Source: DATLFI01 sp035524895 (GTDB lineage: Bacteria; Acidobacteriota; Thermoanaerobaculia; Multivoradales; Multivoraceae). Taken from it: a DNA stretch of 54,106 nt. The position numbers and the translations under genes are program-made. Positions 10,678 through 19,752 of this stretch are shown one piece after another (position 1 is the stretch's first letter; every line of letters starts with the position of its first letter). The notes under the pieces are model-generated. The model searched no databases, was not told the DNA's origin, and saw only the letters and a list, made by a program, of their open reading frames with translations. The stretch lies in assembly GCA_035524895.1 (NCBI GenBank), contig DATLFI010000097.1, forward strand, positions 1-54,106. Direction: 5' to 3'.

Positions 10678-12381
10678 TCAGTCGTAGACCAGCAGCCAGA
10701 GACCCGAGTACTCGCGCAGCAGCCGCATCCGCAGGTGCTGGAGCTCACTGGCCTCGCGGGCGTCGCCCGACTGCACCGCCTCCTGCACGAACAGGTCGAG
10801 TCGCCGTTCGAACTGGCCGGCCAGGTGGCACAAGACACGCCCATTCGCAGCGCCTGACTCGACTCCGGTATAGGTCTGCAGGCCACCCCGCTGGGCCACC
10901 ATCTCCTCCGCCTGCGCCGTCACCCGCACTCGCAAGGCAGCCGCTTCGAACAAGAACTGCTCCAGCTCCAAGTGCACCGACTCGGGGCTGTGTAGCCGCC
11001 GGAAGGCGAGTATCTCTCGGGGTTCGAGTCGCAGGGCGTTGAGGTCCGGCAGCTTAGCCACCAACTCCGGTGGGTCGTCCCAGCTCGAGCCCTCGAGGAA
11101 GGCGAGCACGCTGCGAAGCGTGTCACCCAACAGCTCGGCGTTGGCGGTACGGATCCGAAGCGTGGCCGACCGAGTCAGCGGCACAGGAGTCGGCGGTGCG
11201 ACCACCGGTGTGCTCGATGCCAGAGGCAGCGGTGACGGCGGCGGTGACCCCTGTGGCGGGTGTGACACGTGCGGAGCTGCCCCTCCTGGGGGCCAAGGCT
11301 CTAGCCTCGGTGGCGTCCCTTCCGGCGCATCGTCCGGCGTCGTCGAATCGTTCGCACCGCCGGGGCCGTCCCCCGCACCCTGGAGACGCGGGATCAGGTC
11401 TCGTGCTCGCGCGCGCAGCCGCGCGACCTCGTCGAGCCGTAGCTCTTTCTTCTCGAGCTGGCTCTCGAAGCGCTGGACCTCCCCGCGGAAGTCCTGGAGC
11501 TCGGCATCCAGCCCGCTGCCGAGGGATTGAGCCCCGGTATCGAGCTGCAGCGCTTCCCGCTCCAGCTCGAAGACCTCCTGGTACTCCCCCGCGATGCGCT
11601 GCTCCTCGCGCTCGAAGAAGTCGCCGATCGAGGAACGCAGGTAGAGGTTCGTGCGCACGACCTCGTCGAGGATGGGCGGATAGAAGAACGCGTCTCCCAG
11701 CGAATGCTTGAGCCGCCGATACCCGGCGATCAGGCCCAGCTCGTTGAACTGGTCGAGGCTCTTGGTCTGCGCCATCGCCTCACGCAGCGTGCGCACCTCC
11801 ATCACCGTGTCCTCGACGCGCTCCGTCGTCGGTTCCTCCGCACCCAGCAGCAGCCAGAGGCTCCTCCAGATGTCCCGCTGCTCCATGCGGGGATCGCGCT
11901 CGATGGCCGGCCGATCTCCCTCGGCGAGCTCGTCGCCCAACCGCGTCACCAGGAAGTCGGCCTTGTCCACCAGATCTTCCGACCAGCCGCGCTGGAGTCG
12001 TATGTACAGGTAGGCGCGAAGGAGCTGGATGAGGATACGCCGGTCGTAACTGCGCACTCGATCGAAGAATTGGCGCAGACGACCCGGAGCGATGCGAAGG
12101 TCCTGCTGGATCAGCTCCGTCGTCTTCTCGTCCAACCGGCGAGCGCTATCATCCAGCCGCCCGGGGACAGCGTTGGTATCGTCGGAATTGAGGTCCTTGG
12201 CTAGGCTCTTGAGCTCGCCGTAGAGCGCCTGGAAAGACGTGGACGGCCCGGCGAGCCCCTCGTCGGCGAGGATCTTGCTCAACCCTTGGAGGAACTGGTG
12301 GAAGGTCCAAACCGCCTTGAAGCGGTTCGAGAGAGCGAGATAGCGCAGATGGAGACCGCTCAGCTCTTCGACGGTCGCCAT
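10678..12381 (-). CDS. hypothetical coiled-coil protein with Pro-rich linker
   Basis: 567 aa, family not recognised. There is no signal peptide or membrane helix, so it should be cytoplasmic. Residues 1-240 are helical (LSGLHLRYLALSNRF at the start). About 245-330 form a charged coiled coil (REEQRIAGEYQEVFELERE; ESQLEKKELRLDEVARLRARA). About 335-405 are a Pro/Ser/Gly linker, and the C-terminal 160 residues are again helical (ILAFRRLHSPESVHLELEQF). The plan suggests a structural or scaffold protein. It is divergent from hpt with a 125-bp shared upstream region. Confidence 0.75.
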   Translation of the reverse strand: MATVEELSGLHLRYLALSNRFKAVWTFHQFLQGLSKILADEGLAGPSTSFQALYGELKSLAKDLNSDDTNAVPGRLDDSARRLDEKTTELIQQDLRIAPGRLRQFFDRVRSYDRRILIQLLRAYLYIRLQRGWSEDLVDKADFLVTRLGDELAEGDRPAIERDPRMEQRDIWRSLWLLLGAEEPTTERVEDTVMEVRTLREAMAQTKSLDQFNELGLIAGYRRLKHSLGDAFFYPPILDEVVRTNLYLRSSIGDFFEREEQRIAGEYQEVFELEREALQLDTGAQSLGSGLDAELQDFRGEVQRFESQLEKKELRLDEVARLRARARDLIPRLQGAGDGPGGANDSTTPDDAPEGTPPRLEPWPPGGAAPHVSHPPQGSPPPSPLPLASSTPVVAPPTPVPLTRSATLRIRTANAELLGDTLRSVLAFLEGSSWDDPPELVAKLPDLNALRLEPREILAFRRLHSPESVHLELEQFLFEAAALRVRVTAQAEEMVAQRGGLQTYTGVESGAANGRVLCHLAGQFERRLDLFVQEAVQSGDAREASELQHLRMRLLREYSGLWLLVYD

Positions 12382-12506
12382 CTTCCCTCCCCAGCCGGGT
12401 AGCCCGGTCTAGGCAGCTCGAGGCGCAGTTTCGGTGACACTTGCGTCAAGCCCGATGGTAGAGAACGGTACAAGCTTCGGGAATTCGACGAGTATACGGA
12501 GAGAAG

Positions 12507-13052
12507 ATGGCTTCGACCAGAACCGCCACTCACCCGAGGGTCCTCATCTCCGAGGAGCAGATCGCTCGGCGCATCGACGAGCTGGCACGCGAGATCGACC
12601 AGGTCTACGCTGCGACCGAGGCGCTCACTTGCATTGGCGTGCTCAAGGGCTCCGTGTTCTTCCTGGTCGACCTGTTGAAGCGCCTACAGGTGCCAGTGGT
12701 CGTCGACTTCTTCCAGACTGCGAGCTACGGAAGCGGCACGGTGCCCGGCGAGATCCGCATCCGCAAGGACGTAGACCTCAGCGTTCGAGGTCGAGACGTC
12801 CTGCTGGTCGAGGACATCGTGGACACCGGGCACACGCTGCGCACGGTGCTGTCCCTCCTGCGGTTCCGTGGCGCCCGTTCGGTGCGACTGTGCGCCCTCC
12901 TCGACAAGAAGGCGGCGCGCGAGATCGAGGTGCCGGTCGACTTCTGCGGCTTCGAGATCGAGAACGTGTTCGTGGTGGGCTACGGCCTCGACTACGACGA
13001 GCGCTACCGGAACCTCCCGTACGTCGGGGTGATGGAGGGCGATGGTCTTTGA
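12507..13052 (+). CDS. hpt: hypoxanthine phosphoribosyltransferase
   Basis: 181 aa. The PRPP-binding motif VLLVEDIVDTGHT is at residues 98-110, the early LKGSVFFL loop is present, and the end VGYGLDYDERYRNLPYVGVM is typical of bacterial Hpt. It converts hypoxanthine or guanine plus PRPP to IMP or GMP. GGAG lies 5 bp before the ATG. It stands alone on the plus strand between minus-strand genes, and converges on the unknown gene ending at 13073 with only 20 bp between. Confidence 0.95.
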   Translation: MASTRTATHPRVLISEEQIARRIDELAREIDQVYAATEALTCIGVLKGSVFFLVDLLKRLQVPVVVDFFQTASYGSGTVPGEIRIRKDVDLSVRGRDVLLVEDIVDTGHTLRTVLSLLRFRGARSVRLCALLDKKAAREIEVPVDFCGFEIENVFVVGYGLDYDERYRNLPYVGVMEGDGL

Positions 13053-13072
13053 GGCGGCGCCCCAGGTCGTTC

Positions 13073-14119
13073 TCATGGCGCCACCGCCCCGCCTCCCTCC
13101 AGCCACCTCTCGCGTAGCTCCGTGACCAGGCTGCCGCGCCCTGCCCGCAGCGCCTCCTCCACCACCTCGCGCGGTCCAGGCTCGAGCCATTCGAGCACAC
13201 GCAGGTTGCCATCGCGCGCCAGCCCCTCCAGGTCGTGGGGGCTCTCGTCGATGAAACGGGCGGCCCGGAAGAACGGAGCCGCCTCCCTGCCGCTCGGATC
13301 GACACGCGCCCACAGGTCGCCAGCCTCGGCGAGCAGGCCGGCCAGGAAGCGACGAGTCCGCAACCGTGGCGGAGCCCCTGGGAGAGGTCTCGGTACCGAC
13401 ACGCGAAGGCCCAGCTCGACTGCTATCCGGCACAACGCCCGCTCGTCGAGCGGCGGGGCGTGAAACAGCGCCGCATAGTCCCGCTCGCTGCTCAGGTGCG
13501 CGCCAAGCGCGCGACGGGTCGCCGGGCTGGCACTGGCGGCGGCCAGATGCACCGCGCGCACGCCACGAGCGGCGAGAGCCTCGGCGAGGGCGGCGAAGCG
13601 TGGCACATCCAGCAAACCCGGGAGCAGCGGCACCGCCGCGACGCACCCCTCGAGAGAGTCGAGCGCGTCGTCGGGCTCCTGGAACAGCAGGTGGTGGGTG
13701 AGGTCGACAGCCACCAGGACGGCGTCACCCCGCTCGGCCAGGTCTCGCTCCCACCCGGCGGCCTCGACCACGCTGGTGGTCCGCTGGATCACCAGGGGGA
13801 GCCCCGCCGACAGCGACTCCCGAGCCAGCCGGTGACGAACCTCTTCGAGCTCGGCTCCCGTGACGGGCAGGTAGACGACGTCATCGAGGCCCGTGACGTG
13901 CATCGCACTCGAGGTCGAGGGGTCCCAGGAGGTCCACGAGTCGACCGCGACGCGTCCGTTCGCGAGGTCGACGAAGGGCGTCGTGCAGGGTGGCCAGCGC
14001 CGGGGGCGGTGTCGAATCCACAGGTTGCGCGGTTCTGGCAGGTGATTCGTCCAGCCGCGCTCTCGGGCCGCGCCGGGAACGGTGGGATCAGACCGCGACA
14101 ACGACAGCCCTGCGCTCAC
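13073..14119 (-). CDS. hypothetical protein coupled to ribE
   Basis: 348 aa, family not recognised. The start ATG overlaps the ribE stop by 4 bases, so it is translated with riboflavin synthase. The first 45 residues are basic and poorly ordered. The rest alternates strand and helix (VLVAVDLTHHLLF; ALAARGVRAVHLAAASA; ELGLRVSVPRPLPG), like a TIM-barrel-type fold. There is no Cys cluster of radical-SAM type, no P-loop and no signal peptide. A role tied to flavin metabolism is only suggested by position. Confidence 0.75.
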   Translation of the reverse strand: MSAGLSLSRSDPTVPGAARERGWTNHLPEPRNLWIRHRPRRWPPCTTPFVDLANGRVAVDSWTSWDPSTSSAMHVTGLDDVVYLPVTGAELEEVRHRLARESLSAGLPLVIQRTTSVVEAAGWERDLAERGDAVLVAVDLTHHLLFQEPDDALDSLEGCVAAVPLLPGLLDVPRFAALAEALAARGVRAVHLAAASASPATRRALGAHLSSERDYAALFHAPPLDERALCRIAVELGLRVSVPRPLPGAPPRLRTRRFLAGLLAEAGDLWARVDPSGREAAPFFRAARFIDESPHDLEGLARDGNLRVLEWLEPGPREVVEEALRAGRGSLVTELRERWLEGGGAVAP

Positions 14120-14745
14120 GACGAGGATCGCGGCGCCCGATCGGAGAGCGCCTCGGCGACCGCGCGCGCCACGTACTTGCCGAGGATGTCGACCTCGAGG
14201 TTCACAGCATCGCCGACGCGCAACGCACCCAGGGTCGTGACGGCAAGCGTGTGCGGGATGATCGCGATCTCGAAGTCGTCGTCGCGCAACGATGCCACCG
14301 TCAGGCTCACGCCATCCACGGCGATCGAGCCCTTCTCCACCACGAAGCGAGCGAGATCACCGGGCAGCGCGAAGGAGGTCGCCCGATGATCCCGCAGCTC
14401 GCGCACCGCGGTCACGGTGGTCGTGGAGTCGACGTGCCCCTGCACCCAGTGGCCGCCGAGCGGATCGCCCACGCGCAGCGCGGGCTCCAGGTTGACTTCG
14501 GCACCGCTGCGCAGCCGACCCAAAGTGGTCCGCGCCAGCGTCTCCGGCGACAGCTCCACCGCGCAAGACTCAGGGCTGGCCTCTACCAGAGTGAGGCAGA
14601 CGCCTGAGATGGCCAGGCTGGCGCCCACGCTCAACCGGGCGCCCAGAACCTCGCTGTGCACGATGGACAGGATCCGGCCCCCCTCGCGCGACGGTCGAGG
14701 GTCGGCGATCAACCGACCACGTTCGAAGACAAGTCCCGTGAACAT
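14116..14745 (-). CDS. ribE: riboflavin synthase alpha chain
   Basis: 209 aa. It begins with the family hallmark MFTGLV and has two lumazine-binding repeats: ISGVCLTLVE ... LGGHWVQGHVD in the first and VDGVSLTVASL ... NLEVDILGKYVAR in the second. The enzyme dismutates two 6,7-dimethyl-8-ribityllumazine to riboflavin. Its start lies inside the end of ribD (37-base overlap), and its stop overlaps the next gene by 4 bases. No ribH or ribBA is present in the window. Confidence 0.95.
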   Translation of the reverse strand: MFTGLVFERGRLIADPRPSREGGRILSIVHSEVLGARLSVGASLAISGVCLTLVEASPESCAVELSPETLARTTLGRLRSGAEVNLEPALRVGDPLGGHWVQGHVDSTTTVTAVRELRDHRATSFALPGDLARFVVEKGSIAVDGVSLTVASLRDDDFEIAIIPHTLAVTTLGALRVGDAVNLEVDILGKYVARAVAEALSDRAPRSSS

Positions 14746-15812
14746 CCCGCCCTCAAGGCATCGATCCAGACATCGGGGCCACGGCGGCGAGAGCGTATGG
14801 CCTCCAGCCGCGGCACGCCCGCCAGCGGCCCCAAACCGTCGCCGCCCACCGGCGAGGGCGCACCCCGGCCCCCGATCAGCAAGGGAGCGCAGCAGGCCGC
14901 CACACGATCGAAGAGGCGGTCGCCGGCGAAGGCCGCGATCACCTCTCCTCCGCCCTCGACCAACACGCTCCCCACGCCGCGTCCAAACAGGTCTTGGAGC
15001 ACTGAGCCTGCGTCCACACGCGGCAGGGACACCACCTCGGCACCTGCCGCCTCGAGCGCGACGGCGTCGCCGCGCGGTTTTTCAGTGTACAAGAGCACGG
15101 CGCCGGGAATCTCGAACAGCCGCGCCGCAACCGGGGTACGCAACCGGCGATCCAGCACCACCCTCACGTTGGCGCCGGTGGCGAGGCCTAGCCTGCGGTC
15201 GAGCCGCGGATCGTCGCGCAGCACGGTCTCGCTGCCCACGATCACCGCCTCGTGCTCCTCGCGCAGCGACAACGCCCATCGGCGACTCTGCGGCGAGGAG
15301 AGCCACTGGCTCTCCCCCTCGGTCGTCGCGATCTTGCCGTCGAGGCTCATCGCCCACTTCAAGGTGACCGCGGGACGTGCGAGCAGGTGGCGGCACAGGA
15401 ACGGCAAATTGAGGCGGACCGCCTCCTCTGCCAGCAGTCCGTGATCGACCTCCACCCCCGCCGCACGCAGGCGCTCGCGTCCTCGAGCGGCATCCCGATT
15501 GGGATCGTGGTGGCAGTAGACGACCCGTGAAACACCCGCCTCGATGATCGCATCGACACAGGGAGGGGTGCGCCCGTGATGGCTGCAGGGCTCCAAATTC
15601 ACGTAGAGCGTCGCGCCGCGAGCCGCCCCGGGTGCCAGTCGTGACAGCGCCTCGACCTCGCCGTGCGGCTCTCCCGGACGGCGGTGGAACCCCTCGGAAA
15701 GCACCGCACCGTCGCGTACCAACACGGCCCCAACGCGGGGGTTCGGCGTCACGGTGTAGCGACCGCGGTCAGCCAGCACCAGGGCGCGTCGAAGCCAGAG
15801 GAGGTCGCTCAC
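14709..15812 (-). CDS. ribD: bifunctional riboflavin biosynthesis protein RibD
   Basis: 367 aa. The deaminase half shows the zinc motif PHGEVEAL and EPCSHHGRTPPCVDAI. The reductase half starts near PAVTLKWAMSLDGKIAT and contains SVLVEGGGEVIAAF. It carries out deamination and side-chain reduction of the pyrimidine intermediate. The start is GTG at 15812 with GAGGG 6 bp upstream. The gap to ftsY is 27 bp and the gene overlaps ribE by 37 bases, so ftsY-ribD-ribE-unknown forms one transcription unit. Confidence 0.96.
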   Translation of the reverse strand: MSDLLWLRRALVLADRGRYTVTPNPRVGAVLVRDGAVLSEGFHRRPGEPHGEVEALSRLAPGAARGATLYVNLEPCSHHGRTPPCVDAIIEAGVSRVVYCHHDPNRDAARGRERLRAAGVEVDHGLLAEEAVRLNLPFLCRHLLARPAVTLKWAMSLDGKIATTEGESQWLSSPQSRRWALSLREEHEAVIVGSETVLRDDPRLDRRLGLATGANVRVVLDRRLRTPVAARLFEIPGAVLLYTEKPRGDAVALEAAGAEVVSLPRVDAGSVLQDLFGRGVGSVLVEGGGEVIAAFAGDRLFDRVAACCAPLLIGGRGAPSPVGGDGLGPLAGVPRLEAIRSRRRGPDVWIDALRAGCSRDLSSNVVG

Positions 15813-15839
15813 GCGGATCCCTCGGGACGGCGCGAGCCC

Positions 15840-16817
15840 TCAAAGGGCCGACCAGTCTCCGGCCAACCCTGCCGCGAACTCGCGGGCGTGGAACTCGACG
15901 AGGTCCCCTGCGGCTTCGCCCACTCCCAGGTATGCCACGGGCAAGCGCAGCTCCCGCGCGATGGCCACCACGACTCCCCCCTTGGCTGTACCGTCCAGCT
16001 TGGTCAGCACCAGTCCGTCTACCGGAACCGTGCGCGCGAACTCCCGCGCCTGGGCGACAGCGTTCTGCCCGTTGGTGGCATCCAGCACGAGGAAGGTGAG
16101 GCACTGGATCCCGGGCGCCTCTCGCTCGACCACCCGCTGGATCTTCCCCAGCTCGTCCATCAGGTGGCTCTTGGTGTGGAGCCGGCCAGCGGTGTCGACG
16201 ATCAGGTGGTCGGCGCTGCGGGCACGAGCCGCATGCAGTGCATCGTAGACCACAGCGGCAGGGTCGGAACCGGCCTGGTGACGCACCACGCCGACACCCA
16301 GCCGCTCTCCCCACACGCAGAGCTGCTCGATCGCGGCCGCGCGAAACGTGTCGCCCGCCGCCAGCAACGGTTTCTCGCCGACCTCGATCGAGCGTCGCGC
16401 GAGCTTGGCGATGGTGGTCGTCTTGCCCACGCCGTTGACTCCCACCACCAACGTGATCCGCGGCCGCCGGAGCGGAGCCAGGCGTGGAGCATCGAGCAGC
16501 AGCACCGAGATCTCGTCGACCAGCATCTCCCTCAGCTTGACCAGGTCCTGGCCCTGGCCGCTCTGTACGCGGTCGCGCACACCTTGCACCAGCTCGAGCG
16601 ACGTCGCTACGCCGAGATCCGCTCCGATCAAGATCTCCTCGAACTGCTCCAGAGTCTGCTCGTCGATCACGCCACGCCCGCTCACCGCCGCGCCGATGCG
16701 GTCGAGCAGCTCGGTATGCGTCATGCCGAGCCCGCGCTTGAGCTTCGCCCAGAAGCCACGAGAGGGCTGGGGCGCCTCCTCAGCGCGGTCCAGGCTCAGA
16801 TCTAGGGGCTCGGTCAT
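15840..16817 (-). CDS. ftsY: signal recognition particle receptor FtsY
   Basis: 325 aa. N domain (helical, residues about 20-110), then the SRP GTPase: G1 GVNGVGKTT (126-134), DTAGRLHT, TKLDGTAKGG and GVGEAAGDLVEF near the end. It lacks the long acidic A domain of E. coli FtsY and has only a short acidic N-terminus. It docks SRP-ribosome complexes at the inner membrane. First gene of the unit running into ribD. Confidence 0.96.
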   Translation of the reverse strand: MTEPLDLSLDRAEEAPQPSRGFWAKLKRGLGMTHTELLDRIGAAVSGRGVIDEQTLEQFEEILIGADLGVATSLELVQGVRDRVQSGQGQDLVKLREMLVDEISVLLLDAPRLAPLRRPRITLVVGVNGVGKTTTIAKLARRSIEVGEKPLLAAGDTFRAAAIEQLCVWGERLGVGVVRHQAGSDPAAVVYDALHAARARSADHLIVDTAGRLHTKSHLMDELGKIQRVVEREAPGIQCLTFLVLDATNGQNAVAQAREFARTVPVDGLVLTKLDGTAKGGVVVAIARELRLPVAYLGVGEAAGDLVEFHAREFAAGLAGDWSAL

Positions 16818-16893
16818 ACGCGTCCACGCAACTGCGCTCGAGGGCGCTCGAGGTCAGACAAGAGAGACAAGAAGGGGCGGCGACCCCGGAGGC

Positions 16894-17262
16894 TCAGGTG
16901 GCGAACAGCTCGTGCGCCAGGAGCTTGGCTGCGCGGCCGACCTGGCGACGGGTAACGCCGCTGAGCGTCGGAGATCGCTGCGCCAGCACCAGAAAGTAGC
17001 CATCCTCGAGCGGAACCGCGAAAACGTGGAGCTCCGAAGACTCGATGTGGACGATGCCCAGGTCCCCGAAGGCCTTCGGCTCCAGGAAGCGGCGGAGCTG
17101 TCTCAGGTAGATCCCGACATAGGCGCCGAGCAGCCGCATGTCCATCGGATTGGCGTCGGTGCAGGCGTAGTCGACCGTCTCGCCCGCGTCGTCCAGGAAC
17201 AGGGCGCCGACCGCCCCGTTGTTCTTGGCCAGGAGGTCGGCCAGGATGTACTGGAAAGGCAT
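16894..17262 (-). CDS. Roadblock/LC7-like regulatory protein
   Basis: 122 aa. The pattern MPFQYILADLLAKNNGAVGA-LFLDDAGETVDY and the late DGYFLVLAQR match the Roadblock/LC7 (MglB-like) fold, which often serves partner small GTPases. I chose the ATG at 17262; an in-frame TTG at 17310 would add 16 residues but has no better ribosome binding site. The downstream neighbour is ftsY (76 bp) and upstream is an HD-GYP gene (96 bp). No MglA-type GTPase is in the window. Fold assignment is by sequence pattern and is moderate. Confidence 0.6.
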   Translation of the reverse strand: MPFQYILADLLAKNNGAVGALFLDDAGETVDYACTDANPMDMRLLGAYVGIYLRQLRRFLEPKAFGDLGIVHIESSELHVFAVPLEDGYFLVLAQRSPTLSGVTRRQVGRAAKLLAHELFAT

Positions 17263-17358
17263 ACCGTGCTTCGAGCCGCCTACCGACCCGGCAGACGCCG
17301 CTCCCACCAAGGATATCGCGTGCCGGGGGGCCAGTGTGAGTGGGTCCCCACGATGTGG

Positions 17359-19065
17359 CTATGTGTGGATCGCGGTCAGGGCATCGAAGCTGCGGGGCTC
17401 GCCCGTTCGGGATCGGACCGCGACGGCTTCGATCTCGCCGCTTTCGAAGGCCCCGAAGAAGGCTTCGGCGATACGCGGATCGAAGCCCTTGCCGCTCAGA
17501 TCGCGGAGGATCTGCAGCGCTTCTTCCGGACTGTACGGATCCTGATACACCCGTTGGGTGGTCAGGGCATCGAAGGTGTCCGCGACGGCCACGATGCGGG
17601 CCAGCAGCGGGATCTCCTTCCCAACGAGTCCTTCTGGATAGCCGCCGCCGAGCCAACGCTCGTGGTGGTAGCGAATCGCGGGCAGGATCGGGCGCAAGGC
17701 GTCGACCGGGGCGAGGATGTCGGCACCCAGCACAGGATGTCGCTTCATCTCCTCGAACTCCTCGTGTGTGAGGATGTCGCCCTTGTTCAGGATGCGATCC
17801 TCGATCCCGATCTTGCCGATGTCGTGGAGGAGTCCGGCTGTCCAGGCCTCCTCCTTGAGGCCCTCGAGCGTGGGGTCGTCGCGCATCAACCGGCGAGCCA
17901 TGGCTCGGCTGTAGGCCGCCACGCGTTCGGAATGACCAGCGGTGTACGGCTCCTTGGCCTCGATGGCCGCCAACATCACGCGCAGGGTCGAGATGAAGAG
18001 CTCCCGGTTGACCTGTGCTGCGCGGCGCAACCGGCGCACGTGGCTCTCCACGTGCTCGCTCATGGTGTTGAAGCTCTCGGCGAGCTCGGTGATCTCGAGA
18101 CCCGACGCCGCGCGCACCGGCACGCGTTTGCCGAAGTGCCCCGATGCGATCTCGTGGCTGGTCTCGGCCAGCTCCTGGATGGGGCGTGAGACCACGTTGC
18201 TCGCGAACGCTCCGAGCAGGAGAGCCAACAGCACGGTGACGGCGCCGATCAGGATCGCGTTGGCGACCAGCCGCCGGAAGACGACCAACGCCGCGCTCTT
18301 CGGGCGCTGCAGCAGCAGCGCCCACGGCGTGTCGCCAAGCGGCACGATGCGACCGAGCATCGGCCGAGTCGAAGCGCCCAGCCGCAGGCCGTACTCGAAC
18401 ACCGACACCGCGTGCTCGAGATACCCCCGCACCTCGGGCGAGCGTGACACCGCGTCCCACACCGGCCCCTGAGGCGCGGGATCCGCCCATAGCACCTGGC
18501 CCGAGACGCGGTCGAGCACGAATAGCTCTTGCTCGTGCGCGAGGGTCACGTCGAACGGCAGCAGGGCCTGGAAGACCGGTTCGCCTGGAGAGGCGGCGTC
18601 GGTGACCACTAGCCACAGCTTCCCGTCGGCCCGCGGGGCCAGCGCGAAGCGGCGCGACTCCGCGCGCGCCGCCTCCGCCACGCGCTCGAGCTCGACCTCG
18701 AGGTCGGGCTGGAAGACTAGTCCGGAGCTCGGGTCGATGGCGCGGACGTGAAAGTTGCCCTCGGTCACAGCGACGAAGCGCCGCAGCAGCCGCGAACGGG
18801 CGTCGCGGTCGGCGCCGGTGGCGAGCCAGCCCGCGCGCAACAGCTCGAGCTGCCGTGTCACCGCGTCGAGCTCGAGCCGCCAACGCTCGGCGAGCTGCTC
18901 GACCTGCCGAGACAGATTGAGCTGCTCCTCGCGCTCGACCAGATCGCGGTTGATCCGCAGGTTGGCGATCGTGGTGAACACGATCGGCAGGATGCCGAAC
19001 GTCGCGAGCAGCGCCAGCAGAAGCAGGCGCAGCCGCGTCTTGGCGAGGAGACGGCGAATGAGCAT
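17359..19065 (-). CDS. membrane sensor HD-GYP cyclic-di-GMP phosphodiesterase
   Basis: 568 aa. Transmembrane helix 1 (about 11-33), an extracytoplasmic sensor segment (about 35-255), transmembrane helix 2 (268-288), a HAMP linker (to about 342), then an HD-GYP domain with H414-D415 in LLHDIGKIG and HHERWLGGGYP (GYP at 475-477). All metal-binding and GYP residues look intact, so it should hydrolyse c-di-GMP in response to a periplasmic signal. The start is uncertain: ATG 19065 or GTG 19080 five codons upstream; neither has a good ribosome binding site. Confidence 0.9.
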   Translation of the reverse strand: MLIRRLLAKTRLRLLLLALLATFGILPIVFTTIANLRINRDLVEREEQLNLSRQVEQLAERWRLELDAVTRQLELLRAGWLATGADRDARSRLLRRFVAVTEGNFHVRAIDPSSGLVFQPDLEVELERVAEAARAESRRFALAPRADGKLWLVVTDAASPGEPVFQALLPFDVTLAHEQELFVLDRVSGQVLWADPAPQGPVWDAVSRSPEVRGYLEHAVSVFEYGLRLGASTRPMLGRIVPLGDTPWALLLQRPKSAALVVFRRLVANAILIGAVTVLLALLLGAFASNVVSRPIQELAETSHEIASGHFGKRVPVRAASGLEITELAESFNTMSEHVESHVRRLRRAAQVNRELFISTLRVMLAAIEAKEPYTAGHSERVAAYSRAMARRLMRDDPTLEGLKEEAWTAGLLHDIGKIGIEDRILNKGDILTHEEFEEMKRHPVLGADILAPVDALRPILPAIRYHHERWLGGGYPEGLVGKEIPLLARIVAVADTFDALTTQRVYQDPYSPEEALQILRDLSGKGFDPRIAEAFFGAFESGEIEAVAVRSRTGEPRSFDALTAIHT

Positions 19066-19107
19066 GGGAGGCGGTCGCACCGGCCAGTATATGGCCGCGG
19101 TCGCCTC

Positions 19108-19749
19108 TCAGTCGCCGCGACCCCAGAGCTCGCGCAGGCGCGCGTCGCGCCCGCATCTGGTGCGGTAGAGCTTGTAGCGCACCGGATTCTTCTTGTAGTA
19201 GTCCTGGTGGTAGTCCTCGGCCGGGTAGAAGCGGGTCGCCGTTACCACCTCGGTGACGATCGGCCTGGGAAAGCGACCCGAGGACTCGAGCGCGCGCAGC
19301 GAGGCCTCGGCGAGCCGGCGCTGCTCGTCGTCGTGCACGAAGATCGCCGCGCGGTACTGCGACCCAACGTCACAGAACTGACGGTTCTTGGCGAGCGGAT
19401 CGACGTTGCGCCAGTACACCTCCAGCAGACGCTGATAGTCGATCTGGTCAGGGTCGTAGCGGACCTGCACCACCTCGGCGTGACCGGTGCCGCCGGCCGA
19501 GACCTCGTCGTAGGTGGGGTCCTCCGTGCTGCCGCCGATGTAACCCGACGTCGTCGACACCACGCCCGTCAGCGCGTCGAAGGGCGGTTCCATGCACCAG
19601 AAGCAGCCCCCGGCGAACGTGGCGGTGGCGAGGTCGGCGGCACCGCGAGGACCGGCGGCGCCGGCAACAGAGCCAAGGAACGACGGCAGCAGCGTTGCCA
19701 GCAACGCTGGAGCCCACCACGATCGCGCGAGGCGAACCCGACTGGCCAT
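19108..19749 (-). CDS. msrA: peptide methionine (S)-S-oxide reductase MsrA, exported
   Basis: 213 aa. The catalytic motif GCFWCME puts the active Cys at 49, followed by TSGYIGG, GHAEVVQV and the late YHQDYYKKNP. The first about 32 residues form a signal peptide (Arg-containing start, hydrophobic core, AGAA), so the enzyme acts in the periplasm. It reduces the S epimer of methionine sulfoxide in proteins. It starts 3 bp after the msrB stop, so both epimer-specific enzymes are made together. Confidence 0.93.
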   Translation of the reverse strand: MASRVRLARSWWAPALLATLLPSFLGSVAGAAGPRGAADLATATFAGGCFWCMEPPFDALTGVVSTTSGYIGGSTEDPTYDEVSAGGTGHAEVVQVRYDPDQIDYQRLLEVYWRNVDPLAKNRQFCDVGSQYRAAIFVHDDEQRRLAEASLRALESSGRFPRPIVTEVVTATRFYPAEDYHQDYYKKNPVRYKLYRTRCGRDARLRELWGRGD

Positions 19750-19752
19750 CGC

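Noticed and set aside
12441..12498. TTGCGT and TATACG as a promoter for hpt
   Set aside because: The spacing does not give a proper -35/-10 pair; the matches are weak.
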